64,000 bases of DNA from JAWPMT01 sp965267435 (GCA_965267435.1 OZ253960.1:3100001-3164000); one strand, 5' to 3'; shown: positions 39,301-48,719, counted from the first letter of the stretch. Translations and numbers: made by a program. Notes: generated by a model from the letters alone, not told the origin.

Positions 39301-42300
39301 CGGCGCCGGACCAGATAATACCAGCGCTGCCTACTTCATGACGGGTGAGATTGCGGAAGTGATCCTCTATGATGCAGATCTCAACCTGGCCCAACAGATC
39401 ATTCTCAACAACTACCTGGCGGCGAAGTATGAAATCTCGATCGCCAATGATGTGTACCAGCAAGACAACAATGGCTTCGACTTTGATGTTGCCGGTATTG
39501 GACAGGCCAGTGATGATTCCAATCACACAGACGCACAGGGAACGGGGATCGTCAGGATGCTAAATCCCACCGACCTTGGAACCGATGAGTTCCTCATGTG
39601 GGGCCATGACAATGGCAGAATGGAAGCCTATGAAACTACCGATGTGCCCTCAGGTGTTGCGGCCCGTCTGACCGGACAATGGCGTGTCAGCGAGCTGAAC
39701 ACTTCTCTCACCTCTGTCGACGTGGGCAGTGTAGACATCGTCTTCGACCTCAGTGGTCTAGGGGAAATTAACGCATCAGATCTCGTCCTTCTTGTCGATA
39801 CGAACAATGATGGCTTTGCCGATGAGACCGCCATCACGGGGGCGAGTTATCAAATGGAGGACTACTATATGTTCGCAGGTGTAACGGCACTCGCAGATGG
39901 CTACCAGTTCACCATTGGAACGGCGGACCGGTCTCAGACTCCTCTCATTTCAGGCGCCTACGGTTCTGATGGGCCGGGTGGTGTTGGATCCACTGACGGC
40001 ACCTCGGAATTGGTCGTTTGGTTAGATGCCGGATCTTTGAGCGCGGGACCCGTCACCACCTGGAGCGATCAGTCTGGTTATGGCAACGATGCCCTGGTAG
40101 ACAGTTATGGAACGCCCGGTTACGCTGCTACGGGAATGAGCAACAGTCAGCCGGCGGTAACCTTTACTGCGGCAAATAGCGACAACCTCTATATTCCCGG
40201 CAATTCACAGATATTACCCACCGATGCATTATCCGTTTTCGTGGCGGGCAACTACGTCGATGGTTCCAGTGAAACCAACGCAGGTTTTTTGTGCGCCTTC
40301 GATGATGGCGGTCGCGATGATGGATGGGCGATCATGCAAGACGCAGGTAATCTCAATATGCAATTCTGGCTCGATGACCGGGCCACTAACGTCTGTACCA
40401 AGGCCTTTACTTCTGGTGCCAATGAGATTTGGGGCCTGATGTTCGACGGCTCCACAGGTTCGGGCTACATGAGTGAAGACTCGTGCGGCTATTCCTTTGC
40501 AGGTCCTATCTCCTACCTCACCGCCAAGAATAACGATCTCCTCATCGGTGCTACTATGTGGAACAGTGGTCCTTCTTACTTCATGGAGGGGGATATCGGC
40601 GAAATCATCGAATTCAATACAGCGGTGAATGATGCCCAGCGCATCATCATCTCCAACTACCTCTCCGCCAAGTACGCCATCGCCCTTTCCGCCTATGATG
40701 TCTATAATGAAGACGACCTGGGTTACGATTTTGAAGTGGCAGGCATCGGACAATCAGCAGGTGGGGATACGCACACCGATGCGCAGGGATCAGGCATCAT
40801 TCGTATGCTCAACCCGTCATCGTTATCCAATGGCGCCTTCCTCATGTGGGGACATGACAATGGAGCACTGACAGATACGGAAACGGCAGACGTACCAGGA
40901 ACGGTCCATCGCAGACTTGAGCGAATATGGGCCGTGAGCGAAACGATAGACGTAGGCGCTGTCGACCTCATGGTAGATCTCTCATCGCTGGGCGTGGAAG
41001 ATGCCAGCCTCGTGCGCTTGCTCGTGGATACGAACGGCGGGGGATTCTCAGATGCTACAGTGATCTCCGGAGCCACGGCACTGTCAAACAATGTCTTCCT
41101 ATTCGGTGGTACCACGGACCTTGCCGATAATGCCAGGTTCACCATTGCCTTGTTGCGACCGGGTCCCGGCTCCGTAACGACAGACCTCCAGGTATGGCTC
41201 AAGTCAGATGAAGGTACAGTCGGTGGCGCCACTATCACCGGTTGGTCGGACCAGAGTGGCAATGGCAATGATGCCGACAACGCGACCGGCAATCCGGAAT
41301 ACCTCGAAAATATCATCAACTACAACCCTGCAATTGACTTTGATGGTGTATCGGACTACCTATCGACCACGGCCACGGCCATTATTGGCAACGATGGAGA
41401 CTATACGAAATATGCAGTAATCGTTCCCCATGATATCAGCACTGACCAATCAATTATCGGTAGTGACGGAAGTGGCAATCACCGATTACGCCTTACCAAT
41501 GGCGGCTGGGTGACGCCTCAACATGCTTCAATACAAATGAATAATATGAGTGGCTTTGTCGTTGACCAGGCGCATCTGGCAGGCTTTAGGTACGATGGAG
41601 CAGCAAATGTCACCTGTATTGATGGTCGATCGACTACTACGGTCGGAGTGGCGACTTTCACGGATGCCGGCGCTGTAGAAATAGGCGGATATGCGTCAGG
41701 CAGCGACTTGATCGACGGGTATGTCGCGGAGGTTATTGTCTACAACGCGAAAAAGGACGACAATGAAGCTGCGCAAATCGAGTCCTATCTTGCGATGAAA
41801 TACGGAATAACGCTCGACGATACGTACGGCGGCACCGCAGGCGACTACGTGGCCAGCAATGCCGCGACTGTTTGGGACGCTGATCTCAATGCAGCTTATC
41901 ACAACGATGTAATCGCCATAGGTCGAGACGATAATTCCGCCCTATACCAGCGCCAATCCCGAACGCAAGATGATTCGCTCCGGGTCTATATTGGCACCTT
42001 ATCGGGAGACAATGCGTCGAACGGCGCATCGATCAGCAATGATGTCTCGTACCTACTGATTGGACACAATGGTGGTGTCCTTAAATCGGACGGGGCCATC
42101 GATACTGAAGCCCCAACTGGCATCACATCCCGAATGGTCCGAGAATGGAAAATCACTAATACCAACTTCATCGACGAATATGCCCTCGAGTTTGAATGGG
42201 AAGAAGTGGGTCCATTCAATATTGCAGATATCCGCTTGCTGGTCGATGCCGATGGCGATTTCTCTAATGCCACCATTTATGGCCCGGCAGATGGGCTTAC

Positions 42301-42943
42301 CTTCACTGAAGGATCAATCATCGTTAGCGGGATTAACACAACACATATTGCAGCAGATGGCACAAGTTACATCACACTAGCCTCTGTCAATACGGGGACA
42401 ACGCTGCCCATCGAACTGGTATCTTTTGAGGCCGAGGTCGTTGAAAATGGCAAAGCAGTACAATTGGATTGGTCCACGGCTTCCGAGATCAACAATGACT
42501 TTTTCACGATCGAGCGGTCGCAGGATACTGATGATTGGGATAGCATCATGCTGATACCTGGAGCTGGTAACTCTTCTTCCCGACTGGACTACACCGTTTT
42601 TGACGAACGTCCACTCTATGGTCTCAGCTATTACCGATTGAAGCAGACAGATTTCGACGGCACCTATAGCTACTCCAATACTGTTTTCGTAACCCTCGGT
42701 GAATTTGACGATCGTCTGACGATATACCCCAATCCCGCACAGGATCGCATTCATGTGCAGGGATCCCCCGAGGAATTGCGAGCCATCAAAGTTTTCGATA
42801 GCCAGGGTCGCGATGTCACTTCTCAGGTCCGATTTGCAGAAAGGGACACCGACTCCGCAGTGATCGATGTCTCGAAGCTACCCATTGGGATCTACAATAT
42901 TTTGACCGCTACGAAGAGCATCAAAATGGTGAAATCTCCTTGA
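36398..42943 (+). CDS. Array gene 7: giant secreted DUF2341/LamG modular protein, A-B-B-A, T9SS
   Basis: 2181 aa. The signal peptide (residues 1-33; IKRRFFIVLALAIFCYG) ends ASA before QLAGYSF. The DUF2341-like domain is ~34-140. The LamG-like domain (~150-370) is closer to gene 10 than to gene 5 (shared GTWDGTTQR and RRYLNLG/RERYVSLG). Modules begin near residues 382 (A), 785 (B), 1202 (B) and 1594 (A, cap variant), at nt ~37545, 38755, 40005 and 41181. The first A module is almost a sister of the first module of gene 3. The third module has unusual cysteines (GFLCAF, TNVCTKAF, EDSCGYSF) absent from most copies but matched in part by gene 9. The cap has QSRTQDDSLRVYIGTLSGDN. The fibronectin-III-like segment begins ~2001 and the sorting domain ~2106 (LTIYPNPAQDRIHVQG), ending KSIKMVKSP as in gene 5 (KSIRMLKSP). 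Confidence 0.88.
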   Translation: MNLWSSKIVACAIKRRFFIVLALAIFCYGRASAQLAGYSFRKQLTIDDSKVSGTADLIDFPALISITDTDLRTILNGGDVTSDNGYDIAFTAADGVTELDHDLESFDGTTGTYLAWVKIPTLSYNTGTNIYIYYGNASVTTDPSSTGTWDSNYLGVWHLDEIGAGVAGEYLDASGNGNHGKGGDGAALQIPTQATSKISDGQDFDGTDDWIKIAEPTLGNAVTVSAWVKHSSLGAVRRRYLNLGNDVQIRHDGANGPDQLHFGIRDDLGTTHALRVNNHLNTTDWFYIVGTWDGTTQRLYSNGSELTSSTPGITLGAIAGNTTISQGSEVMAGLIDEARVSDIARSADWIATEYTNQNDPANFLLAAGTGPEEPTSTPGNVSSNLIIWLKADAGVLNPPGVSAWADQTGLSNAVAVASGDPQLLTESLNFNPTIELDGTGDYFETITNSIIGDNNPYTKYAVIISDDITTQRQIISSDGSGNLEMSHGGTGNIQAEHNANALFSGSSTLTQGSASIVGIRYGVGGLDNFARLDGVATIDNTTQNFTDAGAIQIGAYNGSAPELMDGQIAEVVITDDELSDADVTKLESYLAIKYGITLNNTAGNYIASDGSTILWNATSNSTYHNDIAGIGRDDDTGLDQQKSISSSSDAIVIMDKGASFSNDLDYILWGNNDGSPTMSTSGATGTFTNILGRRWRAALTGSPGTVTVLLIFSNSGTASDYGLHVDSDGDFTSGSTNYTGASISGDTITFENVSIADGNYFTFGYDRQEGAGLRGPGGIGDTDGTSSLTLWLDASKITGIADGADITGWSDLSGYGNNAAVGTAPNYTTSWGGNGQPAVAFNAGSSEYLSVAANSDIKPTSELSVFIAGNFDSGSPNYGSLINTASLSTWSDGWGIAKETTGALQYFTHWNDPYGDTRLSLNAGIDDQKHIYGLEHSGTISTAYEDGTSATFSPGTLTYQNPNDELLIGAGPDNTSAAYFMTGEIAEVILYDADLNLAQQIILNNYLAAKYEISIANDVYQQDNNGFDFDVAGIGQASDDSNHTDAQGTGIVRMLNPTDLGTDEFLMWGHDNGRMEAYETTDVPSGVAARLTGQWRVSELNTSLTSVDVGSVDIVFDLSGLGEINASDLVLLVDTNNDGFADETAITGASYQMEDYYMFAGVTALADGYQFTIGTADRSQTPLISGAYGSDGPGGVGSTDGTSELVVWLDAGSLSAGPVTTWSDQSGYGNDALVDSYGTPGYAATGMSNSQPAVTFTAANSDNLYIPGNSQILPTDALSVFVAGNYVDGSSETNAGFLCAFDDGGRDDGWAIMQDAGNLNMQFWLDDRATNVCTKAFTSGANEIWGLMFDGSTGSGYMSEDSCGYSFAGPISYLTAKNNDLLIGATMWNSGPSYFMEGDIGEIIEFNTAVNDAQRIIISNYLSAKYAIALSAYDVYNEDDLGYDFEVAGIGQSAGGDTHTDAQGSGIIRMLNPSSLSNGAFLMWGHDNGALTDTETADVPGTVHRRLERIWAVSETIDVGAVDLMVDLSSLGVEDASLVRLLVDTNGGGFSDATVISGATALSNNVFLFGGTTDLADNARFTIALLRPGPGSVTTDLQVWLKSDEGTVGGATITGWSDQSGNGNDADNATGNPEYLENIINYNPAIDFDGVSDYLSTTATAIIGNDGDYTKYAVIVPHDISTDQSIIGSDGSGNHRLRLTNGGWVTPQHASIQMNNMSGFVVDQAHLAGFRYDGAANVTCIDGRSTTTVGVATFTDAGAVEIGGYASGSDLIDGYVAEVIVYNAKKDDNEAAQIESYLAMKYGITLDDTYGGTAGDYVASNAATVWDADLNAAYHNDVIAIGRDDNSALYQRQSRTQDDSLRVYIGTLSGDNASNGASISNDVSYLLIGHNGGVLKSDGAIDTEAPTGITSRMVREWKITNTNFIDEYALEFEWEEVGPFNIADIRLLVDADGDFSNATIYGPADGLTFTEGSIIVSGINTTHIAADGTSYITLASVNTGTTLPIELVSFEAEVVENGKAVQLDWSTASEINNDFFTIERSQDTDDWDSIMLIPGAGNSSSRLDYTVFDERPLYGLSYYRLKQTDFDGTYSYSNTVFVTLGEFDDRLTIYPNPAQDRIHVQGSPEELRAIKVFDSQGRDVTSQVRFAERDTDSAVIDVSKLPIGIYNILTATKSIKMVKSP

Positions 42944-42981
42944 TTTTCACAGCAGATTTCAAGAAAGCTTACCCGAAACGT

Positions 42982-43001
42982 TAGCCTCTCATAAGAGGCT
43001 A
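42982..43001 (+). terminator. Hairpin downstream of array gene 7, possible weak terminator
   Basis: TAGCCTCT (42982-42989) and AGAGGCTA (42994-43001) form a perfect 8-bp stem with a 4-nt loop, 39 bp after the stop of gene 7. There is no T-run directly behind it (CTGGGGCTGTTTC follows), so factor-independent termination would be weak. It may instead protect an mRNA 3' end. Confidence 0.35.
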
Positions 43002-43197
43002 CTGGGGCTGTTTCAAACGCAATTTTCTCTCACTTTCTAGCCAATTTTATGGCCCCATCAATAGGTAAAGTCCACCTATCGGTCAACCAACGACGTACCG
43101 ATGCCCTAATTTCCTTGTCAGGAAGTTGTCGTTTATATTTGTTAGATCCTTAGAGACTCAGCTCCGAACCATTTGACTACCTAAAACTGCTTTGACC

Positions 43198-44034
43198 ATG
43201 TGCCTCGCTTCACGCGCTGCTCTCGTCTCAGGACTGTGTCTGCTGTACTTCAACGGCGCCTTTTCGCAGGCGGCTCCCGTAGCTATGACTAACGATTTCC
43301 ATTTGCGACCAAAGGCCAAGACAGGCGTGATGGACTTGCCTGCCACCGGCTGGACTGATCCATCAGAAAATGGCTATTCTCTCGCCGCCGACGCTGAGGG
43401 ATTCAACCCTGCCATGTACTTTGGTGACGGTGACTTTCAAAATATGAGTATCATCAACGAAGACTTCTTCGGAAATGGCCAAAATTCGCGCCCGCTGCCG
43501 GATGGGCTGGTTCACTTCACTCCCACCTATCGGGATCATGACCATAGCGTATTGGTGCAGTGGGCGACCACGACCGAAACGAACAGCGACTTCTTTACTA
43601 TTGAGCGGTCAAAGGATGGTAGAGAATGGGAACCATTGGGGCATGTGCCCGGCGCAGGCACCTCCACCGTGCCAATAAGCTATTCCATGGTAGACAGAAA
43701 GCCGATTTATGGTGGGTCGTACTACCGCCTGAAGCAAACCGACTTTGATGGGGTCTATGCTCACTCCAAAGTGAAGGTTATCGACGTTGGATCCAATGGT
43801 GAAACTCTCCTATACCCTAGCCTGACCGGGAATTCCTTCACCGTTCAGGGTCCTGCAGTCAATGGAGAACATTTGACCGTTTACAATGTATTAGGTCAAG
43901 ACGTAACCGGGATGGTACAGTTTACATCAAGGCTGGAATACAACATTATATCATTGAATACCAGTGAGTTATATCCCGGCGTATACATTCTTCAGGTGGC
44001 GGAACAAGGCCTCAAATTCACCTGGAATCCGTAG
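43198..44034 (+). CDS. Array gene 8: module-less mini paralogue, signal peptide + FnIII-like + degenerate T9SS tail
   Basis: Only 278 aa. ATG 43198 is preferred over TTG 43192. The signal peptide (MCLASRAALVSGLCLLYFNG) ends AFS before QAAP. About 75 residues of unclear identity follow and include FNPAMYFGDGDF, reminiscent of the NPAIDFDGxDD strand of the A modules. Then comes the family fibronectin-III-like segment (~103-190: WATTTETNSDFFTIERS, VPGAG, YYRLKQTDFDG). The C-terminal ~75 residues align with the paralogous sorting domains (YNVLGQDVTGMV, LYPGVYILQV, final LKFTW), but the diagnostic YPNP turn is YPSL. It lacks DUF2341, LamG and all modules. It could be a collapsed array member still exported by T9SS, or a decaying copy. 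The frame is intact, so I call it a gene. Confidence 0.78.
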   Translation: MCLASRAALVSGLCLLYFNGAFSQAAPVAMTNDFHLRPKAKTGVMDLPATGWTDPSENGYSLAADAEGFNPAMYFGDGDFQNMSIINEDFFGNGQNSRPLPDGLVHFTPTYRDHDHSVLVQWATTTETNSDFFTIERSKDGREWEPLGHVPGAGTSTVPISYSMVDRKPIYGGSYYRLKQTDFDGVYAHSKVKVIDVGSNGETLLYPSLTGNSFTVQGPAVNGEHLTVYNVLGQDVTGMVQFTSRLEYNIISLNTSELYPGVYILQVAEQGLKFTWNP

Positions 44035-44267
44035 GCAGAACAGCTTCAAAGCCGGTAACAATATAGAAAAATAACGTATATCACATGCGCCAATATTGCT
44101 GACTTAGCGGCTTATTTGCCGTTTCGCCTCGTTACTTTTCATCACTCGCAGCGACTTACCGTATTTTTCGGTCAGAAACTTGAAGTTGAGCTAACTGCAT
44201 TCGCCTGGAAACACTACTTCCCACCTTTAGGGGAGTCTCAGTGTTGGCGATGATGACCGCATAGACA

Positions 44268-47200
44268 ATGAAAAGGGTAAATGCCACCATATTGCTCCAA
44301 TCACAGCAAGTGCCACACTTCCTTGCAAGGACATGGATCATTGCCATTATCCTGCTGCTTTTCTCGTTCACAATTCCTTTTAGCAGCTACTCTCAAGATG
44401 GACCTGGAGGTGTCGGAACCACCGGCGTTTCTGGCAATGTTTCACTTTGGCTCGATGCCGGGACAATTACCGGACTCAACGAAGGAGACGACTTCACCGG
44501 AACATGGGCCGATCAATCAGGAAATGGCTATAACGCCCAGATCCTCAACGCGAGACCTCCAAGCTACTCATCGACCGGTGGTGGAAATGGACGCCCTGCC
44601 CTGTATTTCGACGACAACAACGATGAAGCCCTCTATGTTACCGGCAATAGCGAGATCATGCCCACGAGCGAGGTTTCAGTTTTTGTAGCCAGTACATACG
44701 ATTTAGCCAGCGAAAGCTGGGCGGGTATCATCAGCGCCAGCTCGTTCGATGCGTGGAATGACGGCTGGGCCATAGCCGAGGACAACAATACTACGAACAT
44801 GCTGTATTATGTCGATGACTATAATACTGCCGGCTATTTCTGCAGCCAAGCAATCAACGATGACGTCAATCAGATTTATGGATTGATCTACAATACAACA
44901 AGCAACACAGGATACGGCTACGAAAGTGAAGCGTCTTGTAGTTTTTCCTCGTTCACTGGATCGCTGAGCTATACAGCAGGTGGCTGGGACGATCTACTTA
45001 TAGGTGCCGCGCCTGATGATGGGGGGCTCGCTTACTATATGACCGGCTACATAGAAGAAGTCATCATTTTCGACTACGCCCTCAACGACGCAGAGCGCAT
45101 CATCCTCAACAACTACCTATCAGCGAAATATGACATAGCCCTGGCAGGCAATGACATTTATAACAAAGACAATGCCGCCCAAGGCGACTTTGACTACCAC
45201 GTAGCAGGAATTGGACAGGTCAATGGCTCCAACATCCATGACGATGCACAGGGTACCGGAATAGTACGGGTCTCAAATCCAACCAATCTCAACGATGGTG
45301 AATTCTTCATTTGGGGCTTCGACAACGGGGACTTAGCGGCCAATAATCTCTCCGACGTCCCTGCGGGTGTCGAGGCGCGATTTGTGGGACAATGGAGAGT
45401 GAGTGAGCGCAATACTTCGTTGACTGCCGTCAATGTGGGAAGCGTGCATATGAGCTTTGATCTGGATGGCATGGGCGACATAGATGCAGATGATCTCGTC
45501 CTCCTTGTGGATACGGACAACGACGGTACCTACGCAGATGAAACTGCCATTACAGGAGCGACCTTGGTGTCAGGTAGCACCTATCAGTTTGCGGGGGTTT
45601 CCGACATCACTAACAACGATCGCTTCACACTCGGAACTGCAGATCGAGCTGCAACCCCACTCCTGGACCTATCAGGGGCGGCACCCAATGGACCCGGTGG
45701 CGTGGGAAGTACTGATGGAAGTTCCAACCTCTCCCTGTGGCTGGATGCCGAGGCCATCACGGGTGTCTCGAATACTGCGGAATTGAATACTTGGACAGAC
45801 CAGTCAGGCAACGGCAACAATGCAACAGCCACAAGCTCATTGGCAGATCCAAATACTGCTCCTCACTACTATTCTACAGCCGGAGGAAATAGTCGCGCAA
45901 CTGTGCGATTCGATGGTGTCAATAATGATGGCGATGCCATGGAAGTAGCAGGCAACTCCGAGATCCTACCAACCGAAGAAATATCGGTCTTCTGGGCGGG
46001 GCACTATGACGACGGTGGCACTTGGGCCTCCGTACTGTTTGCAGCCGATGACGACAACTGGGATGACGGATGGGGATTTGGGCGAGACAATGGCAATGCC
46101 AACGCGTATTTCTGGGTGGAAAACTACAATAATCCCGGAGTCACGCTGCCACTGACAACCTACGGTACCAACCAGATCTGGAACCTGATCTTCAATACCA
46201 CGGACGACGAGATATCTGCCTACAAGAGTGAGGCGGCACCGTCCACTTCAGTCTTCGCAGGACCTATCAACTATGACACCGGTGGAGCGGGCAAGAACGA
46301 CAACCTTCTAATCGGACGATCCTATGACCGCGGTGAGCACTTCCAGGGGGACATTAGCGAGATCATCGAATACGATGTCGCAGTGAATGACGCCCAGCGC
46401 ATTATCATCGCCAACTATTTATCCGCGAAGTATGCAATCAACCTTTCTGGGAACAACGTGTACAACGAGGACAACGCCGGCGCCGGCGATTACGACTATG
46501 AAGTAGCCGGTATCGGACAAGCCGCAGATGGTAGTAATCACACGGATGCGCAAGGCGGCATCATCCGTATGCTCAACCCGACAGATCTGGGCAATAGCGA
46601 ATTCATGATGTGGGGACACAACAATGGGGCCATGACGGCCACCGAGACCTCAGATGTGCCATCGGGTGTTGATAGCCGTTTGGTCCGAACGTGGCGGGTT
46701 AGTGAGCATTCGGGTTCCGGCGCGATTGACGTAGGTGCTGTCGATATATGGTGCGATCTGTCGGAGGTGGGAACAACCGACACTACCTTACTCCGATTAC
46801 TGGTCGATACTGACAACGACGGTGTGTTTTCTGACGAAACACCCATTCGGGGCGCTTACCTGGTGAGTGGCAATACGTTCCGGTTTCTTGGGGTTGATGC
46901 AATAACCAACAATGACAGGTTTACCTTCGGCTTCATTGACGCGGCTCCGGGTCATATCACCGCCAACCTTGAGGTCTGGCTGAAATCCAACGACGGTCTC
47001 CTGGGAGGAGCTACCGTTACTGGATGGGAGGATAGAAGCGCACAAGGAAATGACGCCACCGCCACAGGTGGGCCCACCTACGTAGCCAATGGCATCAACT
47101 ATAATCCTGTCGTAGACTTCAATGGAACTACCGACTACCTCTCTACAACAGCCACGTCGATAATAGGAGACAATAACGCGTATACCAAGTACGCTGTTGT

Positions 47201-48719
47201 TGTATCAGACAACATCACAGCTGGCAAGTCCATCATAAGTAGTGACCTAAGTGGAGACCATGACATGCGACATACCAATACCGGCGATCTCCGAATTAGA
47301 CACGGGTCATCGAATTGGGGAGTAGTCCCAGGATTTGTGCAGGGTCAGGCCCATATAGTCGGGATAAGATACGGTGTCGGGGGCCCTGACAACATGAGTG
47401 CCCTGGATGGAGCTGCCTATACAAATACCCTCACCTACAACTTCACGGATGGCGGAGCGATAGAGTTGGGAACAAGAAACTCAGGTGTCGGCCTATTTGA
47501 TGGATACATCGCTGAGGCCATCGTCTACAATTCAGAGAAAGACGATACCGAAGTCTCCAAGATCGAAACTTACCTGGCAGTCAAGTACAGCATCACCCTG
47601 GACAACAGTGGCGGTGGAACAGATGGCGATTATATGGCAAGCGATGGCACTACCGTCTGGGACGCTGATAACAATGCCGGCTACCATAACAGCATTATAG
47701 CCTTGGGAAGGGACGACAATTCCAAGCTCGATCAGCGCCAATCACGTTCGATTGATGATTCGTTGCGCGTCTATCTAGGCAGTCTGGCAGCAGACAATGC
47801 CTCGAACACTGGCTCCATTTCCAATGACATCTCATATCTGGTCATAGGCCATAATGGAGAGCGACTCAGCAGCGCCTGGGATGAAACGGAGATGCCTGCG
47901 ACGGTCACAGCGAGATTCCAGAGAGAATGGAAGATCACCAATGTCAACTTCGCAGATACGTGGGGCTTAGAGATCGAATGGGAAGAATTGGGACCCTTCG
48001 ATATCAATGACATCAGACTGCTGGTTGATACTGATGGGGATTTCAGTAATGCCACGATATTAGGGCCTGCAGATGGGCTGACATTCACACAGGGTTCGAT
48101 CATCGTTGACGGACTGAATTCCACTCACGTCCCAACCAATACTACTTCCTACGTGACAGTGGCATCTGTGGGAAGTACGCCATTGCCTATCGAACTCGTC
48201 AGTTTCGAAGCGACTGCCATCGAGGATGGACGTGCTGTCCAGCTAGACTGGGTCACCGCCTCCGAAAAAGACAACGACTTCTTTACCGTCGAGAGATCGT
48301 ACAACAATATCGATTGGAAGCCAGTCTTGATTCTTCCAGGTGCAGGAACGTCCAACGAGGTGTTGGAGTATACCGCCTACGATGATGACCCGCTCTATGG
48401 CCTCTCCTATTACCGATTGAAGCAGACTGATTTCGACGGGCAATTTACCCACTCCGAACTGCGTGAGGTAACCATTGGGGAGTTTGCGAAGGAGATGACG
48501 GTTTATCCTAATCCGACACAGGGTGAACTCTATGTGAAAGGTGACCCTGAGGAATTGGCAACCATCGAGATCGTCTTTCTTTCGGGACAGCGTGTGCAGG
48601 AAGGGCTAATGATAAAAAGAGTGAGTCCCACCGAGACGAGACTGGATGTATCGTCTTTACCCACGGGCATCTACACCCTACGCACGCGCTCCAGATCCTG
48701 GAAGTTCATCAAGAGGTAA
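44268..48719 (+). CDS. Array gene 9: secreted modular protein without DUF2341, B-B-A, T9SS
   Basis: 1483 aa. ATG 44268 is preceded by CATAGACA, the leader word shared with genes 4, 10 and 11. The signal peptide (residues 1-42, AIILLLFSFTIPF) ends SYS before QDGPGGVG, so the mature protein begins directly with the first module; the DUF2341 and LamG domains are missing. Modules begin near 55 (B), 485 (B) and 898 (A, cap variant), at nt ~44434, 45724 and 46963. Both B modules have acidic loops (DTDNDGTYADE, DTDNDGVFSDE). The first carries DAQGTGIVRVSN; in the second the motif is shortened to DAQGGIIRMLN. The first B module has cysteines at YFCSQ and EASCSF, like module 3 of gene 7. The fibronectin-III-like segment begins ~1305 (PLPIELVSF) and the sorting domain ~1409 (MTVYPNPTQGELYVKG), nearly identical to that of gene 10. 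It may be a 5' deletion derivative, but the signal peptide has been retained or reacquired. Confidence 0.87.
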   Translation: MKRVNATILLQSQQVPHFLARTWIIAIILLLFSFTIPFSSYSQDGPGGVGTTGVSGNVSLWLDAGTITGLNEGDDFTGTWADQSGNGYNAQILNARPPSYSSTGGGNGRPALYFDDNNDEALYVTGNSEIMPTSEVSVFVASTYDLASESWAGIISASSFDAWNDGWAIAEDNNTTNMLYYVDDYNTAGYFCSQAINDDVNQIYGLIYNTTSNTGYGYESEASCSFSSFTGSLSYTAGGWDDLLIGAAPDDGGLAYYMTGYIEEVIIFDYALNDAERIILNNYLSAKYDIALAGNDIYNKDNAAQGDFDYHVAGIGQVNGSNIHDDAQGTGIVRVSNPTNLNDGEFFIWGFDNGDLAANNLSDVPAGVEARFVGQWRVSERNTSLTAVNVGSVHMSFDLDGMGDIDADDLVLLVDTDNDGTYADETAITGATLVSGSTYQFAGVSDITNNDRFTLGTADRAATPLLDLSGAAPNGPGGVGSTDGSSNLSLWLDAEAITGVSNTAELNTWTDQSGNGNNATATSSLADPNTAPHYYSTAGGNSRATVRFDGVNNDGDAMEVAGNSEILPTEEISVFWAGHYDDGGTWASVLFAADDDNWDDGWGFGRDNGNANAYFWVENYNNPGVTLPLTTYGTNQIWNLIFNTTDDEISAYKSEAAPSTSVFAGPINYDTGGAGKNDNLLIGRSYDRGEHFQGDISEIIEYDVAVNDAQRIIIANYLSAKYAINLSGNNVYNEDNAGAGDYDYEVAGIGQAADGSNHTDAQGGIIRMLNPTDLGNSEFMMWGHNNGAMTATETSDVPSGVDSRLVRTWRVSEHSGSGAIDVGAVDIWCDLSEVGTTDTTLLRLLVDTDNDGVFSDETPIRGAYLVSGNTFRFLGVDAITNNDRFTFGFIDAAPGHITANLEVWLKSNDGLLGGATVTGWEDRSAQGNDATATGGPTYVANGINYNPVVDFNGTTDYLSTTATSIIGDNNAYTKYAVVVSDNITAGKSIISSDLSGDHDMRHTNTGDLRIRHGSSNWGVVPGFVQGQAHIVGIRYGVGGPDNMSALDGAAYTNTLTYNFTDGGAIELGTRNSGVGLFDGYIAEAIVYNSEKDDTEVSKIETYLAVKYSITLDNSGGGTDGDYMASDGTTVWDADNNAGYHNSIIALGRDDNSKLDQRQSRSIDDSLRVYLGSLAADNASNTGSISNDISYLVIGHNGERLSSAWDETEMPATVTARFQREWKITNVNFADTWGLEIEWEELGPFDINDIRLLVDTDGDFSNATILGPADGLTFTQGSIIVDGLNSTHVPTNTTSYVTVASVGSTPLPIELVSFEATAIEDGRAVQLDWVTASEKDNDFFTVERSYNNIDWKPVLILPGAGTSNEVLEYTAYDDDPLYGLSYYRLKQTDFDGQFTHSELREVTIGEFAKEMTVYPNPTQGELYVKGDPEELATIEIVFLSGQRVQEGLMIKRVSPTETRLDVSSLPTGIYTLRTRSRSWKFIKR

